A DNA stretch of 64,000 bases from positions 62,001-126,000 of the forward strand of contig DAOKYU010000002.1 in assembly GCA_035325995.1 (NCBI GenBank), given 5' to 3'. Source of the stretch: Thermodesulfobacteriota bacterium. Its GTDB lineage: Bacteria > Desulfobacterota_D > UBA1144 > Nemesobacterales > UBA2774. The translations under genes were made by a program, and so were the position numbers. Below, piece by piece: positions 8,668 through 17,577 of this stretch; the stretch's first letter is position 1; every line of letters begins with the position of its first letter. The notes under the pieces were generated by a model. The model was not told the DNA's origin. It ran no database searches and saw only the letters and a program-made list of their open reading frames with translations.

Positions 8668-9975
8668 CTAAAGTATTACTCCCCTGAGGTCGTAAACGTC
8701 GGCGTCGGTGATTTTTATATTCACGAGGTCGCCGGTCTTTAATTTCAGCTCTCCGGTTTTCTTCACGTACGTGTACCCGTCAACTTCGGGGGCCTGCGAG
8801 GGAATCCTGGCTATATAATCGCCGTTTTCCTCGCCTTCGATGAACCCTTCGTGGACGGTTCCTACGAGGGAGAGGTTCTTCCTCAGCGACACCTCGGACT
8901 GCGCTTCTAAAAGCCGCTCGTACCTTTCTTCCTTGACCTCTTCGGGCACCTGGTCTTCCATGACACCCGCCGGGGTTCCCTCTTCCTGCGAGTACTTGAA
9001 CGCGCCTGCCCTGTCGAACCCCGTCTCTTCTACGAATTCCAGGAGCTCCTCGAATTCGTCGTCCGTCTCTCCGGGAAAGCCGACTATGAACGTCGTCCGG
9101 AGGACGACGCCGTCAATCCCGTCCCGGAGCTTCTTCAGTATCTCCCTTATGCGGGCGGGCGGGGTCTTCCTGTCCATTGCCTTCAGCATGCGCTCGCTTA
9201 TGTGCTGGAGCGGCATGTCGATGTAGGGGAGGATCTTCTCCTCCTTTGCTATGAGCTCGACGAGGGAGTCTGTTATTCCCCACGGGTAGCAGTAGTGAAT
9301 CCTTATCCACCCGAGGCCGTCCACCGTGGCCAGCTCGCGGAGCATCGTTTCGAGGTTCGTCCCGATGTCGCGCCCGTAGCTAGTCATGTCCTGCGCGATG
9401 AGGTTTATCTCCCGTACGCCCTGCCTGACGAGGCTCTCGGCCTCGCCGACTATGGAGGCGACGGGCCTGCTCTTCATGACGCCGCGCATCTTCGGGATGA
9501 TGCAGAAGGAGCACGTACGCGAGCAGCCTTCGGAGACTTTCACGTAGGCGTAGTGCTTCGGCGTGAGCATGACACGCGGCGTGTCGGGGTCGTATATCGT
9601 CCCCGGCGGATTTTTGTGTATCGTCCCCGGCCGCCTGTCTTCGAGGACCTCACCTATCTTGAGGAGGTTCCCCGTCCCCCAGAATGCGTCTACCTCGGGC
9701 AGCTCGTGCTTCAGCACCTCGGCGTATCTCTCGACGAGGCATCCCGTGACGATGAGCTTCCGGCAGCTCCCGCTGACCTTCCTTTCGGAGAGATCGAGGA
9801 TCGTGTCGATGGACTCCTTCTTCGCGTCTCCTATAAAGCCGCAGGTGTTTACAATTATTACGTCGGCTTTGTCTTCGGGCGAGATCTCGTGGCCGGACCT
9901 TGTTAAAGCTCCGCTCATGATCTCGCTGTCGACGAGGTTCTTCGAGCAGCCGAGGCTCACTATGGATATCTTCAT
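8668..9975 (-). CDS. rimO: ribosomal protein uS12 methylthiotransferase RimO
   Basis: 435 residues. RimO adds a methylthio group to a conserved aspartate of ribosomal protein S12. The N-terminal cluster domain has Cys10, Cys45 and Cys79. The radical SAM motif CSRTCSFC gives Cys151, Cys155 and Cys158. A TRAM domain closes the protein (IPSQAPEVDGYTYV, DLVNIKITDADVYDL). The opening VSLGCSKNLVDSE separates RimO from the tRNA enzyme MiaB. The start is the ATG at 9975, overlapping the ClpX-like gene's stop by 4 bp (ATGA-type coupling). The frame stays open far upstream, but that part is a shadow of the ClpX-like gene. Confidence 0.93.
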   Translation of the reverse strand: MKISIVSLGCSKNLVDSEIMSGALTRSGHEISPEDKADVIIVNTCGFIGDAKKESIDTILDLSERKVSGSCRKLIVTGCLVERYAEVLKHELPEVDAFWGTGNLLKIGEVLEDRRPGTIHKNPPGTIYDPDTPRVMLTPKHYAYVKVSEGCSRTCSFCIIPKMRGVMKSRPVASIVGEAESLVRQGVREINLIAQDMTSYGRDIGTNLETMLRELATVDGLGWIRIHYCYPWGITDSLVELIAKEEKILPYIDMPLQHISERMLKAMDRKTPPARIREILKKLRDGIDGVVLRTTFIVGFPGETDDEFEELLEFVEETGFDRAGAFKYSQEEGTPAGVMEDQVPEEVKEERYERLLEAQSEVSLRKNLSLVGTVHEGFIEGEENGDYIARIPSQAPEVDGYTYVKKTGELKLKTGDLVNIKITDADVYDLRGVIL

Positions 9976-11090
9976 GCGCGTTTTTTCAAGATGTGAGAAA
10001 CCCTGCCCGAGTCCATCGTAAGGATTATCTCTCCCTCGTCTCCCTTTCCGAAGTTCTCGAACGCCACCTCTTCGAGGTGCCTCGATATTATAACATCCAG
10101 GCCGCGGGCCCCCGTCTGCCGCCTTACGGCTTCGTCGATTATGAACTCGGCGACGCCCGGCTCGATGCGGAGCAAAAAGCCCTCTTCCTCGAATTCCCTC
10201 TGGTAGTTCCGGGTCTTGATGTGGATTATCTCCATGAGCGTATTTTTGTTTAGCGGCGAAAACGGCACTATGCGGTTGAACCGCGAAATGAGCTCGGGCA
10301 GGAACCCGAACATGTGAAACTTCGATATGTCGTCCGCCTCGTCTTCCGTCAGGCTGTAGGCTATGGAATCGTCCTCGCTCATTCCTTCCTCGAGCTTCTG
10401 CATGAAGCCGAGGCTCCGCTTTTCGAGGAGGCTCCGTATGCCTGAGAAAGCGCCCACCGAAAAGAACGTTATGTCGCGGGTCGAGATGAGCGCCCTCGGT
10501 CCCCTGCTCGAAAATCCGAAGTCGAGCGGTATCTGGACGTCCGTCCCTTCGAGAATCTTCAGCAGCTCTCTCTGTACGCCGTACCCGGAGACGTCCTTCG
10601 TCGTCCCCTGCCCGGCGAACCTCGCGCTGCTGTAGGCCCCGGCTATCTTGTCGAACTCGTCGAGCACGATGACGCCGCACTCGGCGATGTCTATGCTCTC
10701 GTTCGCCGCGTAGACGAGCTGGACCAGGATGTTCACGACGTCGTCGCCGACGTATCCCGATTCGGTGAACTTCGTCATGTCGATGATGACGTAGGGCAGC
10801 TTGAATATTTCGCCGAAAAGGAGCTCGATGAGATACGTCTTGCCGCAGCCCGTCGGCCCCATGAGTATGGTGTTCGGGCGGGGCGGCAGAACGGTGCGCG
10901 GCGTGTTTTTCGTATGGAGGAGCTTCAGTCTCTTGACGTGCCTGTAAGAGGCGAGTGACACCGCCTTGCGGGCGAGCGGCTGGCCCCTGTATCCGAGCTT
11001 TTCGAGCTCCGCGTATATCTTTTTGGGTGAGGGAAGAGGGACTGTCTGAATGAAATCCTTAACGTAGTAAACCTTCTCTCCTCTTCTCAT
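9972..11090 (-). CDS. ClpX-like AAA+ ATPase without the zinc-binding domain
   Basis: 372 residues with Walker A GPTGCGKT (78-85), Walker B VIVLDEFDKI (140-149) and a ClpX-type C-terminal D2 domain (TGARGLDVII). YVGDDVVNILVQL resembles the ClpX pore-region neighbourhood. Unlike true ClpX (about 420 residues), it lacks the N-terminal four-cysteine zinc domain. It also has a long segment between Walker B and sensor 1 (SSARFAGQGTTKDVSG, FGFSSRGPRAL). I see no clear IGF-type loop for docking ClpP, so it may be a stand-alone unfoldase. No clpP or tig is adjacent. The ATG has GAGG 8 nt upstream. It is co-transcribed with rimO. Confidence 0.8.
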   Translation of the reverse strand: MRRGEKVYYVKDFIQTVPLPSPKKIYAELEKLGYRGQPLARKAVSLASYRHVKRLKLLHTKNTPRTVLPPRPNTILMGPTGCGKTYLIELLFGEIFKLPYVIIDMTKFTESGYVGDDVVNILVQLVYAANESIDIAECGVIVLDEFDKIAGAYSSARFAGQGTTKDVSGYGVQRELLKILEGTDVQIPLDFGFSSRGPRALISTRDITFFSVGAFSGIRSLLEKRSLGFMQKLEEGMSEDDSIAYSLTEDEADDISKFHMFGFLPELISRFNRIVPFSPLNKNTLMEIIHIKTRNYQREFEEEGFLLRIEPGVAEFIIDEAVRRQTGARGLDVIISRHLEEVAFENFGKGDEGEIILTMDSGRVSHILKKRA

Positions 11091-11272
11091 AAGCGCCGCC
11101 TCACGGATTATTATTCTAAGAATTCTGGCAGTCTTTTCAAGCTATGCCTATATTATACCCCCTCCGCCGGCGAGAGGCCGGAAATTCCCGTTCTTTAATA
11201 TAATTTCGGAGCTTTTATGATTCGCCGCTTTAAGTATGCCGTTTAACCGTTTGCCGGGGCGGATTTATCCCA

Positions 11273-11301
11273 TTGACTATTTTCGGGACGATTATTATAA
11301 T
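11273..11301 (+). promoter_or_regulatory. strong sigma70-type promoter
   Basis: TTGACT (11273-11278), 17-bp spacer, TATAAT (11296-11301), located 40 bp before the start of the small secreted protein. It is one of the cleanest promoter matches in the window. Confidence 0.75.
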
Positions 11302-11340
11302 TTGGCGTAGGAACCTGATGACCGCTTGAGGAGGTGGAAC

Positions 11341-11607
11341 ATGAAATACTTTGCCGGAATGCTTCTTGGAATCATGGTCTTCGCTTCGGCCGCGATGGGG
11401 GCGGACTCCCCTAGGATAACCAACTACAACTATAACCCGAGCGACGCGCTTCATCCGTTCAAGCTCATAAGCATGGCCGCGAGGCCCCCGCTCGGGATCG
11501 CGACCCTTTTCGTCAAGGGCACCTACTGGGTTCTGGACGTCGATCCGATAAACAGGGCGTTTAACATCGACACCGATCCCTCGATGAACATCGACTCCGA
11601 TTATTAA
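11341..11607 (+). CDS. small secreted protein, unknown function
   Basis: 88 residues from an ATG preceded by GAGGAGGT, an almost perfect ribosome binding site. The first 20 residues form a signal peptide (MKYFAGMLLGIMVFASAAMG) with a probable cleavage after Ala-Met-Gly-Ala. The mature part is about 67 residues, tyrosine-, asparagine- and aspartate-rich (NYNYNPSDALHPF; DVDPINRAFNIDTDPS), with one short hydrophobic stretch in the middle (PLGIATLFVKGTYWVL). The family is unknown to me. Its own strong promoter suggests high expression as a monocistronic envelope protein. Confidence 0.7.
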   Translation: MKYFAGMLLGIMVFASAAMGADSPRITNYNYNPSDALHPFKLISMAARPPLGIATLFVKGTYWVLDVDPINRAFNIDTDPSMNIDSDY

Positions 11608-11664
11608 GGGAACATAAGGAAAACCGGGGCGGTTTCGTGTTCTACGGGCCGCTTCCGTAAACTC

Positions 11665-12567
11665 TCAGTCCTTCATGAACATTTCGAGTATGGCTTTGCC
11701 CGCGTGGAGCTTGTTCTCCGCCTGGTCGAAGATTATCGACTGCGGGCCGTCGGCGACTTCCGCCGTTATCTCCTCGCCCCTGTGTGCCGGAAGGCAGTGC
11801 ATGACGAGGGCGTCTTTCGAGGCCCTGGTCAAGAGCTCTGCGTTTACCTGGTAGGGCCTGAACATCTTCATCCTCTTGTCGGTCCCCTCTTCCTGGCCCA
11901 TGCTTACCCAGACGTCGGTGTATATGACGTCCGCGCCGCTTACGGCTTCGTCCGGGTCGTTTGTCACCTCTACGCCCTCGCCGCTTACGCCGAGCGACGA
12001 GAAGTCGGGCTCGTAGCCGCGCGGGGTCGCTATAGCGAGCTTAAAGCCGAGTATCGCCGCCGCGCCTATGAACGAATTGGCGACGTTGTTGCCGTCGCCG
12101 ATGAAGGCGAGCTTCATGTCGCCGACGTCGAGTCCCCTTTCCTTTATCGTGAAGAGGTCGGCTACGATCTGCGTCGGATGCCCGAGGTCCGTAAGCGCGT
12201 TTATCACCGGTATAGTAGAGTGCTTCGCGAATTCTTCCAGCTTCTCTTGCTCGAAGAGCCGGAGTATAACGCCGTCGAGGTACGACGAGAGCACCTTCGC
12301 GGTGTCTTCGACCGTTTCGCCGCGCCCGAGCTGAAGATCGTTCGGGTTAAGATAAAGCGCGTTTGCGCCGAGGTCGTTTATCGCGACCTCGAAAGAAACG
12401 CGGGTCCTCGTCGAGAGCTTCTCGAAGATGAGCGCTATCGATTTCCCGGCGAGCGTGTGCGTCGGCGTGCCGGCCTTCTTCGCGGCCTTGAGCTCGGCCG
12501 AGCGCCTGAAGAGATGCTCGAAATCCTCCTTGCCTATGTCCGCAATCCTGAGGAAGCTTCTAGGCAT
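11665..12567 (-). CDS. argF: ornithine carbamoyltransferase
   Basis: 300 residues from the ATG at 12567, which overlaps the end of argD by 8 bp; upstream extension is argD shadow. The enzyme makes citrulline from ornithine and carbamoyl phosphate. The carbamoyl-phosphate loop STRTR is at 52-56. GHPTQIVADL, FIGDGNNVANS and the ornithine-binding HCLPAHRGEEI are all present. It is the last gene of a tightly coupled argB-argD-argF transcript; argC, argG and argH are not in the window. Confidence 0.95.
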   Translation of the reverse strand: MPRSFLRIADIGKEDFEHLFRRSAELKAAKKAGTPTHTLAGKSIALIFEKLSTRTRVSFEVAINDLGANALYLNPNDLQLGRGETVEDTAKVLSSYLDGVILRLFEQEKLEEFAKHSTIPVINALTDLGHPTQIVADLFTIKERGLDVGDMKLAFIGDGNNVANSFIGAAAILGFKLAIATPRGYEPDFSSLGVSGEGVEVTNDPDEAVSGADVIYTDVWVSMGQEEGTDKRMKMFRPYQVNAELLTRASKDALVMHCLPAHRGEEITAEVADGPQSIIFDQAENKLHAGKAILEMFMKD

Positions 12568-13762
12568 TCCCGGCCTCGTCGAGTGATTCGCTGATAATGT
12601 CAATTGCCTCGTCTATCTCCTTTTTGCCTGCTATGAGCGGGGGGAGGAGCCTCATGACCCGCTGCTCCGTGAGTATCGTCAGGAGCCCCTTGCCGACGGC
12701 CCTCGTTACGACGTCCTTTGCGATATCGGGGGATTTGAACTCGACGCCGAGTATGAGCCCCTTGCCCCTTACCTCCTTTACGAGGCCGGGGTGCGCCTCT
12801 TTTATCCCGGCGAGCCTTTCGAGGAAATATTCCCCGGACGACGCGGCCCGGTCCAGAAGGCCGTCTTCCATTATAGTCTTTATGACGGCGAGCCCCGCGC
12901 TCATCGCGACGGGATTGCCGCCGAGGGTGGTGCCGTGTACGCCCGGCGTGAAGTGCCTGGCCACCCGGTCCGTCGCCAGGAAAGCGCCGCAGGGTATGCC
13001 GCCGCCGAGCGCCTTCGCGAGCGTCATTATGTCCGGCTCGACGCCGTAATGCTCGTATGCAAAGAGCTTCCCGGTCCTGCCCATCCCGACCTGGATCTCG
13101 TCGAGCATGAGCAGCACTTTCTTCTTCCTGGTGAGACGCCTTACGTCTCTCAGATAATTCTCGTACGGTATTTTTACGCCGTTTTCGCCCTGTATCGGCT
13201 CGAGCATTACGGCGCAGACCTTCTCGTCGGAAAGGGCCTTTTCTATTGACTCGATCTTTCCGTAAGGCACGGCCTTGAACCCCGGGAGGAGCGGCTTGAA
13301 GCCGGCCTGGTATTTCTTGTTCGTCGCGCTGAGCGCGCCGAGGGTCCTTCCGTGGAAGGAATCGCGCGCGTGGACTATCTTGTAGCGCCCGCCGTTGGCC
13401 CCGCCCCATTTTCGGGCGAGCTTTATCGCGCCCTCGTTGGCCTCCGTCCCGCTGTTACAGAAAAACACCTTGTCGGCGAAGGAATTCTCGACGAGGAGCC
13501 GCGCGAGCTCGGCCTGCTTTTCGACGTGGAAGAGGTTGGACACCTGCATCAGCGTCCTGCACTGCTCGGTGACGGCGCGGACTATGTTCGGATGGCAGTG
13601 GCCGAGGTTGTTGACGGCTATGCCCGTGATGAAATCGAGGTACTGTTTCCCGTCCTCGTCCCACACCCGGCATCCCTTGCCGCGGACAAGCGCTATGGGG
13701 TAGCGGCCGTACGTATTCATCAGGTACTCGCCGCTTTCGGCTATCGTTTCTTCGCTGCTCAA
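12560..13762 (-). CDS. argD: acetylornithine aminotransferase
   Basis: 400 residues from a TTG at 13762 whose last two bases are shared with the argB stop (4-bp overlap, GGAG 8 nt upstream). An ATG about 14 codons on (MNTYGRYPIALV) is an alternative. It is a class III PLP aminotransferase converting N-acetylglutamate semialdehyde to acetylornithine; the same enzyme often also serves lysine synthesis. SGTEANEGAIKLAR, the DEIQVGMGRTGKLFAYE segment and the PLP lysine in TLAKALGGGIPCGAF are clear. Confidence 0.94.
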   Translation of the reverse strand: MSSEETIAESGEYLMNTYGRYPIALVRGKGCRVWDEDGKQYLDFITGIAVNNLGHCHPNIVRAVTEQCRTLMQVSNLFHVEKQAELARLLVENSFADKVFFCNSGTEANEGAIKLARKWGGANGGRYKIVHARDSFHGRTLGALSATNKKYQAGFKPLLPGFKAVPYGKIESIEKALSDEKVCAVMLEPIQGENGVKIPYENYLRDVRRLTRKKKVLLMLDEIQVGMGRTGKLFAYEHYGVEPDIMTLAKALGGGIPCGAFLATDRVARHFTPGVHGTTLGGNPVAMSAGLAVIKTIMEDGLLDRAASSGEYFLERLAGIKEAHPGLVKEVRGKGLILGVEFKSPDIAKDVVTRAVGKGLLTILTEQRVMRLLPPLIAGKKEIDEAIDIISESLDEAGNA

Positions 13763-14640
13763 AGAAGTATCTCCGTTCCAACGCCCGCGTCGGTGAATAT
13801 TTCGAGGATGAGGGCGTGGTCTATTGTGCCGTCTATTATGTGCACCTTGTCGACGCCTGCGTGAAGGGCCTCTATGGCGCACATGATCTTGGGGATCATC
13901 CCGCCGGAGATCGCCTCCTGCCTTATGAGCTCGCGCGCTTCGGATTCGGTGATGCTCGAAAGGAGGTTCTTTTCCTTGTCGAAGATACCCGGGACGTTCG
14001 TCATCAGTATGAGCTTTACGGCCTTGAGCGCGCCGGCTATCTTCCCGGCCACGTGGTCGGCGTTGATGTTGTACGTCCGGCCTTCCTTGTCGAACCCGGT
14101 CGGCGCGATCACGGGAATGAATCCCGAGTCTTCGAGGACTTTGATCAGGTGCGGGTTCACCGACTCGACCTCGCCGACCATGCCGAGGTCGGACCCGGCC
14201 GGTATCTCGATGCCGTTTTCGGCCGCGAAGGTATCGAGGTTCAGCTTCCGTGCGAGGATCATCTTGCCTTCCTTTCCCGAAACGCCGACGGCCTTTCCGC
14301 CCATCGCCTGGATCGCCTCGATTATCTTCTGGTTTATCTTCCCGACGAGCACCATCTCGGCGACTTCCATCGTCGCCTCGTCCGTCACACGGAGCCCCGC
14401 AATGAACTCGGATTCCATGCCGAGCCTTTTCAGGTGATTACCTATCTGCGGGCCGCCGCCGTGTATGACCACGGGGTGAATGCCCACGAACTTCATCAGC
14501 ACGATGTCGCGCGCGAAGTCGTGGAGGTCGTCGTCGCCGATGCTCCCGCCGTATTTTATTACGATAGTTTCGCCGTAAAACTCCTCGATATAAGGGAGCG
14601 CTTCGACGAGTGTTTTAGCTTTTTGAATGAGATTTTTCAT
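13759..14640 (-). CDS. argB: acetylglutamate kinase
   Basis: 293 residues, normal for the family. It phosphorylates N-acetylglutamate, generally the arginine-feedback step. The phosphate-binding start IVIKYGG is followed by SIGDDD in place of the usual NAM, while the second glycine loop VIHGGGPQIG and NADHVAGKIAGALKA are conserved. The long N-terminal helix (LIQKAKTLVEALPYIEEF) is typical of the arginine-sensitive hexameric forms. It is the first gene of the arg operon, with its own promoter directly upstream. Confidence 0.94.
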   Translation of the reverse strand: MKNLIQKAKTLVEALPYIEEFYGETIVIKYGGSIGDDDLHDFARDIVLMKFVGIHPVVIHGGGPQIGNHLKRLGMESEFIAGLRVTDEATMEVAEMVLVGKINQKIIEAIQAMGGKAVGVSGKEGKMILARKLNLDTFAAENGIEIPAGSDLGMVGEVESVNPHLIKVLEDSGFIPVIAPTGFDKEGRTYNINADHVAGKIAGALKAVKLILMTNVPGIFDKEKNLLSSITESEARELIRQEAISGGMIPKIMCAIEALHAGVDKVHIIDGTIDHALILEIFTDAGVGTEILL

Positions 14641-14672
14641 TTATTCTGCCGCGCCGGTAAATAAAGCTGATT

Positions 14673-14701
14673 ATTATAAGATAAATATGGTTCTATGCCA
14701 A
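14673..14701 (-). promoter_or_regulatory. promoter of the argB-argD-argF operon
   Basis: On the minus strand TTGGCA (14696-14701) and TATAAT (14673-14678) are 17 bp apart, with the argB ATG 33 bp beyond the -10. The region is locally AT-rich, as expected of a promoter. No clear ARG-box palindrome was recognised. Confidence 0.65.
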
Positions 14702-14903
14702 TAAAATCTTTTCGGCCCGCGGAAAGGCAAATAGGGAGGAAAACCCCGCCGGAACCCTGTCCCGAAAATAATCCGGCTTTAAAGTTGCCCAAAATTGACG
14801 GACGGTTATAAAAAGGGGGGCGGCGAAGCGCCCGTTTTCCGGAAATTCCCGAATCGCCAAGGGGGTTTTAAGCTGTTATATTTTTCCCGGAAAGGAGTGA
14901 AAC

Positions 14904-15629
14904 ATGCAAGAAGCAAACGACAATTCTGTTTTGGATATAAGCGAAAAGGGGAGGGCGAAGGACGGGACGGTCCTGTCCTCGGACAGGCGGATGCTGATGC
15001 AGCTCCTCGCGTTCGGCGGCTGCCTCGATACGGGGAAGATAATAAAGGAGCTCGAAGGCTCGGGCACGGACTTCGTCCTCTACGCCGACATCAACGACCC
15101 CTACGGCGTCGGGCTTTTGTCTCTCAACGAGGACCCGGGTTTCTTCGTCGGCGAGCTCCGCGAGTTCCTCGCGCGCCCGGCCTTCACCGGGCTTACGCCC
15201 AAGCCCGAGTACACCATGCTCGGGAGGACGTATTCCCTCGGCTACGAGCCCGACCTCGAAAGGACCCTCGTCCACGGGCCCCGTGAGAAGGTGCTTAACC
15301 CCGCGCTCAAGTGGGCGATATGGTACCCGCTCCAGCGTAACAAGCTCTTCGAGACGCTTTCGGAAGACGAGCGCCGCTCGGTGCTGGGGGAGCACGGCAA
15401 GGTAGGGTTCAAGTTCGGCCAGGCAGGGCTCGGAACGGATATCAGGCTCGCGTGTCACGGGCTCGACAGGAACGACAACGACTTCGTAATCGCGGTCCTC
15501 GGCGCAAAGCTCTACCCGCTCTCGATCCTGATAGAGACCATGCGCGGGACGAAGCAGACGTCGATGTACCTCGAAAGCCTGGGGCCGTTCTTCGTCGGGA
15601 ACGTCCTGTGGCAGACCCCGGTCGGGTAA
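14904..15629 (+). CDS. chlorite dismutase / HemQ-family protein
   Basis: 241 residues preceded by AAAGGAGTG. The second half carries the family signature: WYPLQRN (Tyr141 is in the position of the catalytic Tyr of coproheme decarboxylase), SEDERRSVLGEHGKVG with the presumed haem ligand His164, then GLDRNDNDFVIAVLGAK and ETMRGT...YLESLGPFFVG. HemQ enzymes oxidatively decarboxylate coproheme to haem; true chlorite dismutases need a distal arginine. The distal residue is unclear here (Arg181 is a candidate, but spaced further from the histidine than in known enzymes). No other haem genes or chlorate genes are near, so either role is possible, and HemQ-like is preferred because of the tyrosine. 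Confidence 0.72.
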   Translation: MQEANDNSVLDISEKGRAKDGTVLSSDRRMLMQLLAFGGCLDTGKIIKELEGSGTDFVLYADINDPYGVGLLSLNEDPGFFVGELREFLARPAFTGLTPKPEYTMLGRTYSLGYEPDLERTLVHGPREKVLNPALKWAIWYPLQRNKLFETLSEDERRSVLGEHGKVGFKFGQAGLGTDIRLACHGLDRNDNDFVIAVLGAKLYPLSILIETMRGTKQTSMYLESLGPFFVGNVLWQTPVG

Positions 15630-15675
15630 CCGCCTCTCCACGAAAACGCGGCGCGCCGGAATCGCCCGTGCGCGC

Positions 15676-17037
15676 CTAGAGTATGTACCTGCTGAGGTCC
15701 CTGTCCTTTACGATGTCGGCTATCTTTTCCTTAACGTAATTCGCGTCGATCGTAATCTTTTCGTGTCCCATGTCGGGGGCGTTGAAGGATATCTCGTCGA
15801 GCATCCGCTCCATTATGGTGTGGAGCCTTCGCGCGCCGATGTTCTCCATGGATTCGTTTACGGTGTGGGCCGTCTCGGCGATTTCCCTTATCGCATCCTC
15901 CGAGAAGATGAGGTCTACGTTCTCCGTGTTCAGGAGCTCGACGTACTGCTTTATGAGCGCGTTCCGGGGCTGGGTCAGGATCATGATGAAGTCTTCCGTA
16001 GTCAGCGGTTCGAGCTCGACCCTTATCGGGAACCTGCCCTGTAGCTCGGGGATGAGGTCGGACGGCTTCGAGACGTGAAACGCCCCCGCGCCGATGAAGA
16101 GGATATGGTCCGTCTTCACCATGCCGTGCTTCGTGTTGACCGTGCAGCCCTCGATTATCGGGAGGAGGTCACGCTGGACGCCTTCTCTCGATACGTCGGG
16201 CCCGGCCGAGCTTTCGCGGCCCGCGACCTTGTCTATCTCGTCGATGAAGATTATCCCCGACTGCTCGACCCTCTCTATGGATTTCTTTATGACGTTGTCC
16301 ATGTCGATGAGCTTCTGCGCCTCTTCCTGTATCAGCACTTCCATCGCGTCGGGGACGCGGACCTTACGCTTCTTGGTCTTTTTGGGGAAGAGGTTTCCGA
16401 GCATGTCGGATATGTTGACGTCCATCTCTTCGAGGCCGGACGGCGAGAACACCTGTATGGGAAAATTCTTCGACGTGACCTCTATGTCCACGAACCTTTC
16501 GTCGAGCTTCCCCTCGCGGAGGAGCCTGCGCAGCTTCTCGCGCGTTTCGCTGCTTGACTCAGCCTGCTGCGCCGGCTCGGCCTGCGGGGGCTGATGCGCC
16601 TGCGGGGCCTGGGGCGTGGGGAAGAGGAGGTCCAGCATCCTTTCCTCGGCGAGGTCCTCGGCCCTCGTGCGTACGGTCTGCTTCTCCTCGTCGGTCACCA
16701 TCTTTATGGCGATGTCGGTGAGGTCCCTGATCATCGATTCGACGTCCCTTCCGACGTAGCCGACCTCGGTGAACTTCGAAGCCTCGACCTTTAAGAACGG
16801 GGCCTGGGCGAGCTTGGCGAGACGCCGGGCTATCTCGGTCTTGCCGACGCCCGTCGGGCCTATCATGAGTATGTTCTTGGGCGCTATCTCGTCCTTGAGC
16901 TCGGGGGAGACGCGCTGGCGCCGCCAGCGGTTCCTGAGCGCGATCGATACCGCACGCTTGGCCTTGTTCTGGCCTATGATATACCTGTCGAGCTCCGAGA
17001 CTATCTCTCTCGGGGTGAAAAACGTTTCATTGCTCAT
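15676..17037 (-). CDS. hslU: HslU, ATPase subunit of the HslUV protease
   Basis: 453 residues. HslU unfolds substrates and feeds them to HslV in the cytoplasm. It opens with the typical FTPREIVSELDRYIIGQ and has Walker A GPTGVGKT, the GYVGRDVESM pore segment, the I-domain (charged, with a Pro/Gln/Ala-rich linker around 145-170), and Walker B IIFIDEIDKVAG. It ends in the conserved tail DLSRYIL, which inserts into HslV to activate it. It begins 4 bp after hslV. The xerC-hslV-hslU order is the same as codV-clpQ-clpY in Bacillus. Confidence 0.96.
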   Translation of the reverse strand: MSNETFFTPREIVSELDRYIIGQNKAKRAVSIALRNRWRRQRVSPELKDEIAPKNILMIGPTGVGKTEIARRLAKLAQAPFLKVEASKFTEVGYVGRDVESMIRDLTDIAIKMVTDEEKQTVRTRAEDLAEERMLDLLFPTPQAPQAHQPPQAEPAQQAESSSETREKLRRLLREGKLDERFVDIEVTSKNFPIQVFSPSGLEEMDVNISDMLGNLFPKKTKKRKVRVPDAMEVLIQEEAQKLIDMDNVIKKSIERVEQSGIIFIDEIDKVAGRESSAGPDVSREGVQRDLLPIIEGCTVNTKHGMVKTDHILFIGAGAFHVSKPSDLIPELQGRFPIRVELEPLTTEDFIMILTQPRNALIKQYVELLNTENVDLIFSEDAIREIAETAHTVNESMENIGARRLHTIMERMLDEISFNAPDMGHEKITIDANYVKEKIADIVKDRDLSRYIL

Positions 17038-17041
17038 TTTG

Positions 17042-17575
17042 TCAAAGTTCCTCTACCGTGATTTTATCGTTCGTATAAATGCATATCTCGGACGCTATCT
17101 TGAGGGATTCCTCGGCTATCTGCCTCGCCGAAAGGTCGGAGAACCTGCTGAGCGCCTTGGCCGCTGCCTGTGCGAACGTGCCGCCCGAGCCTACGGCTAT
17201 TACGTTGTCGTCGGGCTCCAGCACGTCGCCGCTCCCGGAGATGAGAAACATGCTGTCCTTGTCCGCCACCGCGAGGAGCGCTTCGAGCCGCCGGAGTATC
17301 CTGTCCGTCCGCCAGTCCCTCGCGAGCTCGACGGCAGCCCGGCGGAGGTTCCCCCTGTACTCTTCGAGCTTCGCCTCGAACTTGTCGAAGAGGGTCATGG
17401 CGTCGGCCGTGGCCCCGGCGAATCCGACGAGCACCTTGCCCTCGAATATCTTCCTCACTTTCTTGGCCGAATGCTTTACCGCGGCATGACCCAGGGTTAC
17501 CTGGCCGTCCCCGGCCATCGCGACGCCGTCCTTGATCTTTACGCATACTATCGTAGTTCCGTGAAATTGTTCCAT
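17042..17575 (-). CDS. hslV: HslV, peptidase subunit of the HslUV protease
   Basis: 177 residues. It is a proteasome-beta-like threonine peptidase; the active-site Thr follows a short propeptide (MEQFHG, then TTIVCVK). AGDGQVTLG and the GSGGTFAQAAAKAL segment are diagnostic. It starts 2 bp after the xerC stop and is followed within 4 bp by hslU, so the two subunits are made together. Confidence 0.96.
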   Translation of the reverse strand: MEQFHGTTIVCVKIKDGVAMAGDGQVTLGHAAVKHSAKKVRKIFEGKVLVGFAGATADAMTLFDKFEAKLEEYRGNLRRAAVELARDWRTDRILRRLEALLAVADKDSMFLISGSGDVLEPDDNVIAVGSGGTFAQAAAKALSRFSDLSARQIAEESLKIASEICIYTNDKITVEEL

Positions 17576-17577
17576 GT

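Noticed and set aside
9976..10680. N-terminal extension of the rimO frame
   Set aside because: It lies over the ClpX-like gene, is Arg-rich without similarity, and RimO begins with a standard MKISIVSLGCSKN at 9975.
11704..12594. Plus-strand frame opposite argF
   Set aside because: It is antisense shadow; argF has full family motifs on the other strand.
14904..15629. True chlorite dismutase for chlorate respiration
   Set aside because: No chlorate reductase or related genes are near, and Tyr141 favours a HemQ-like role.
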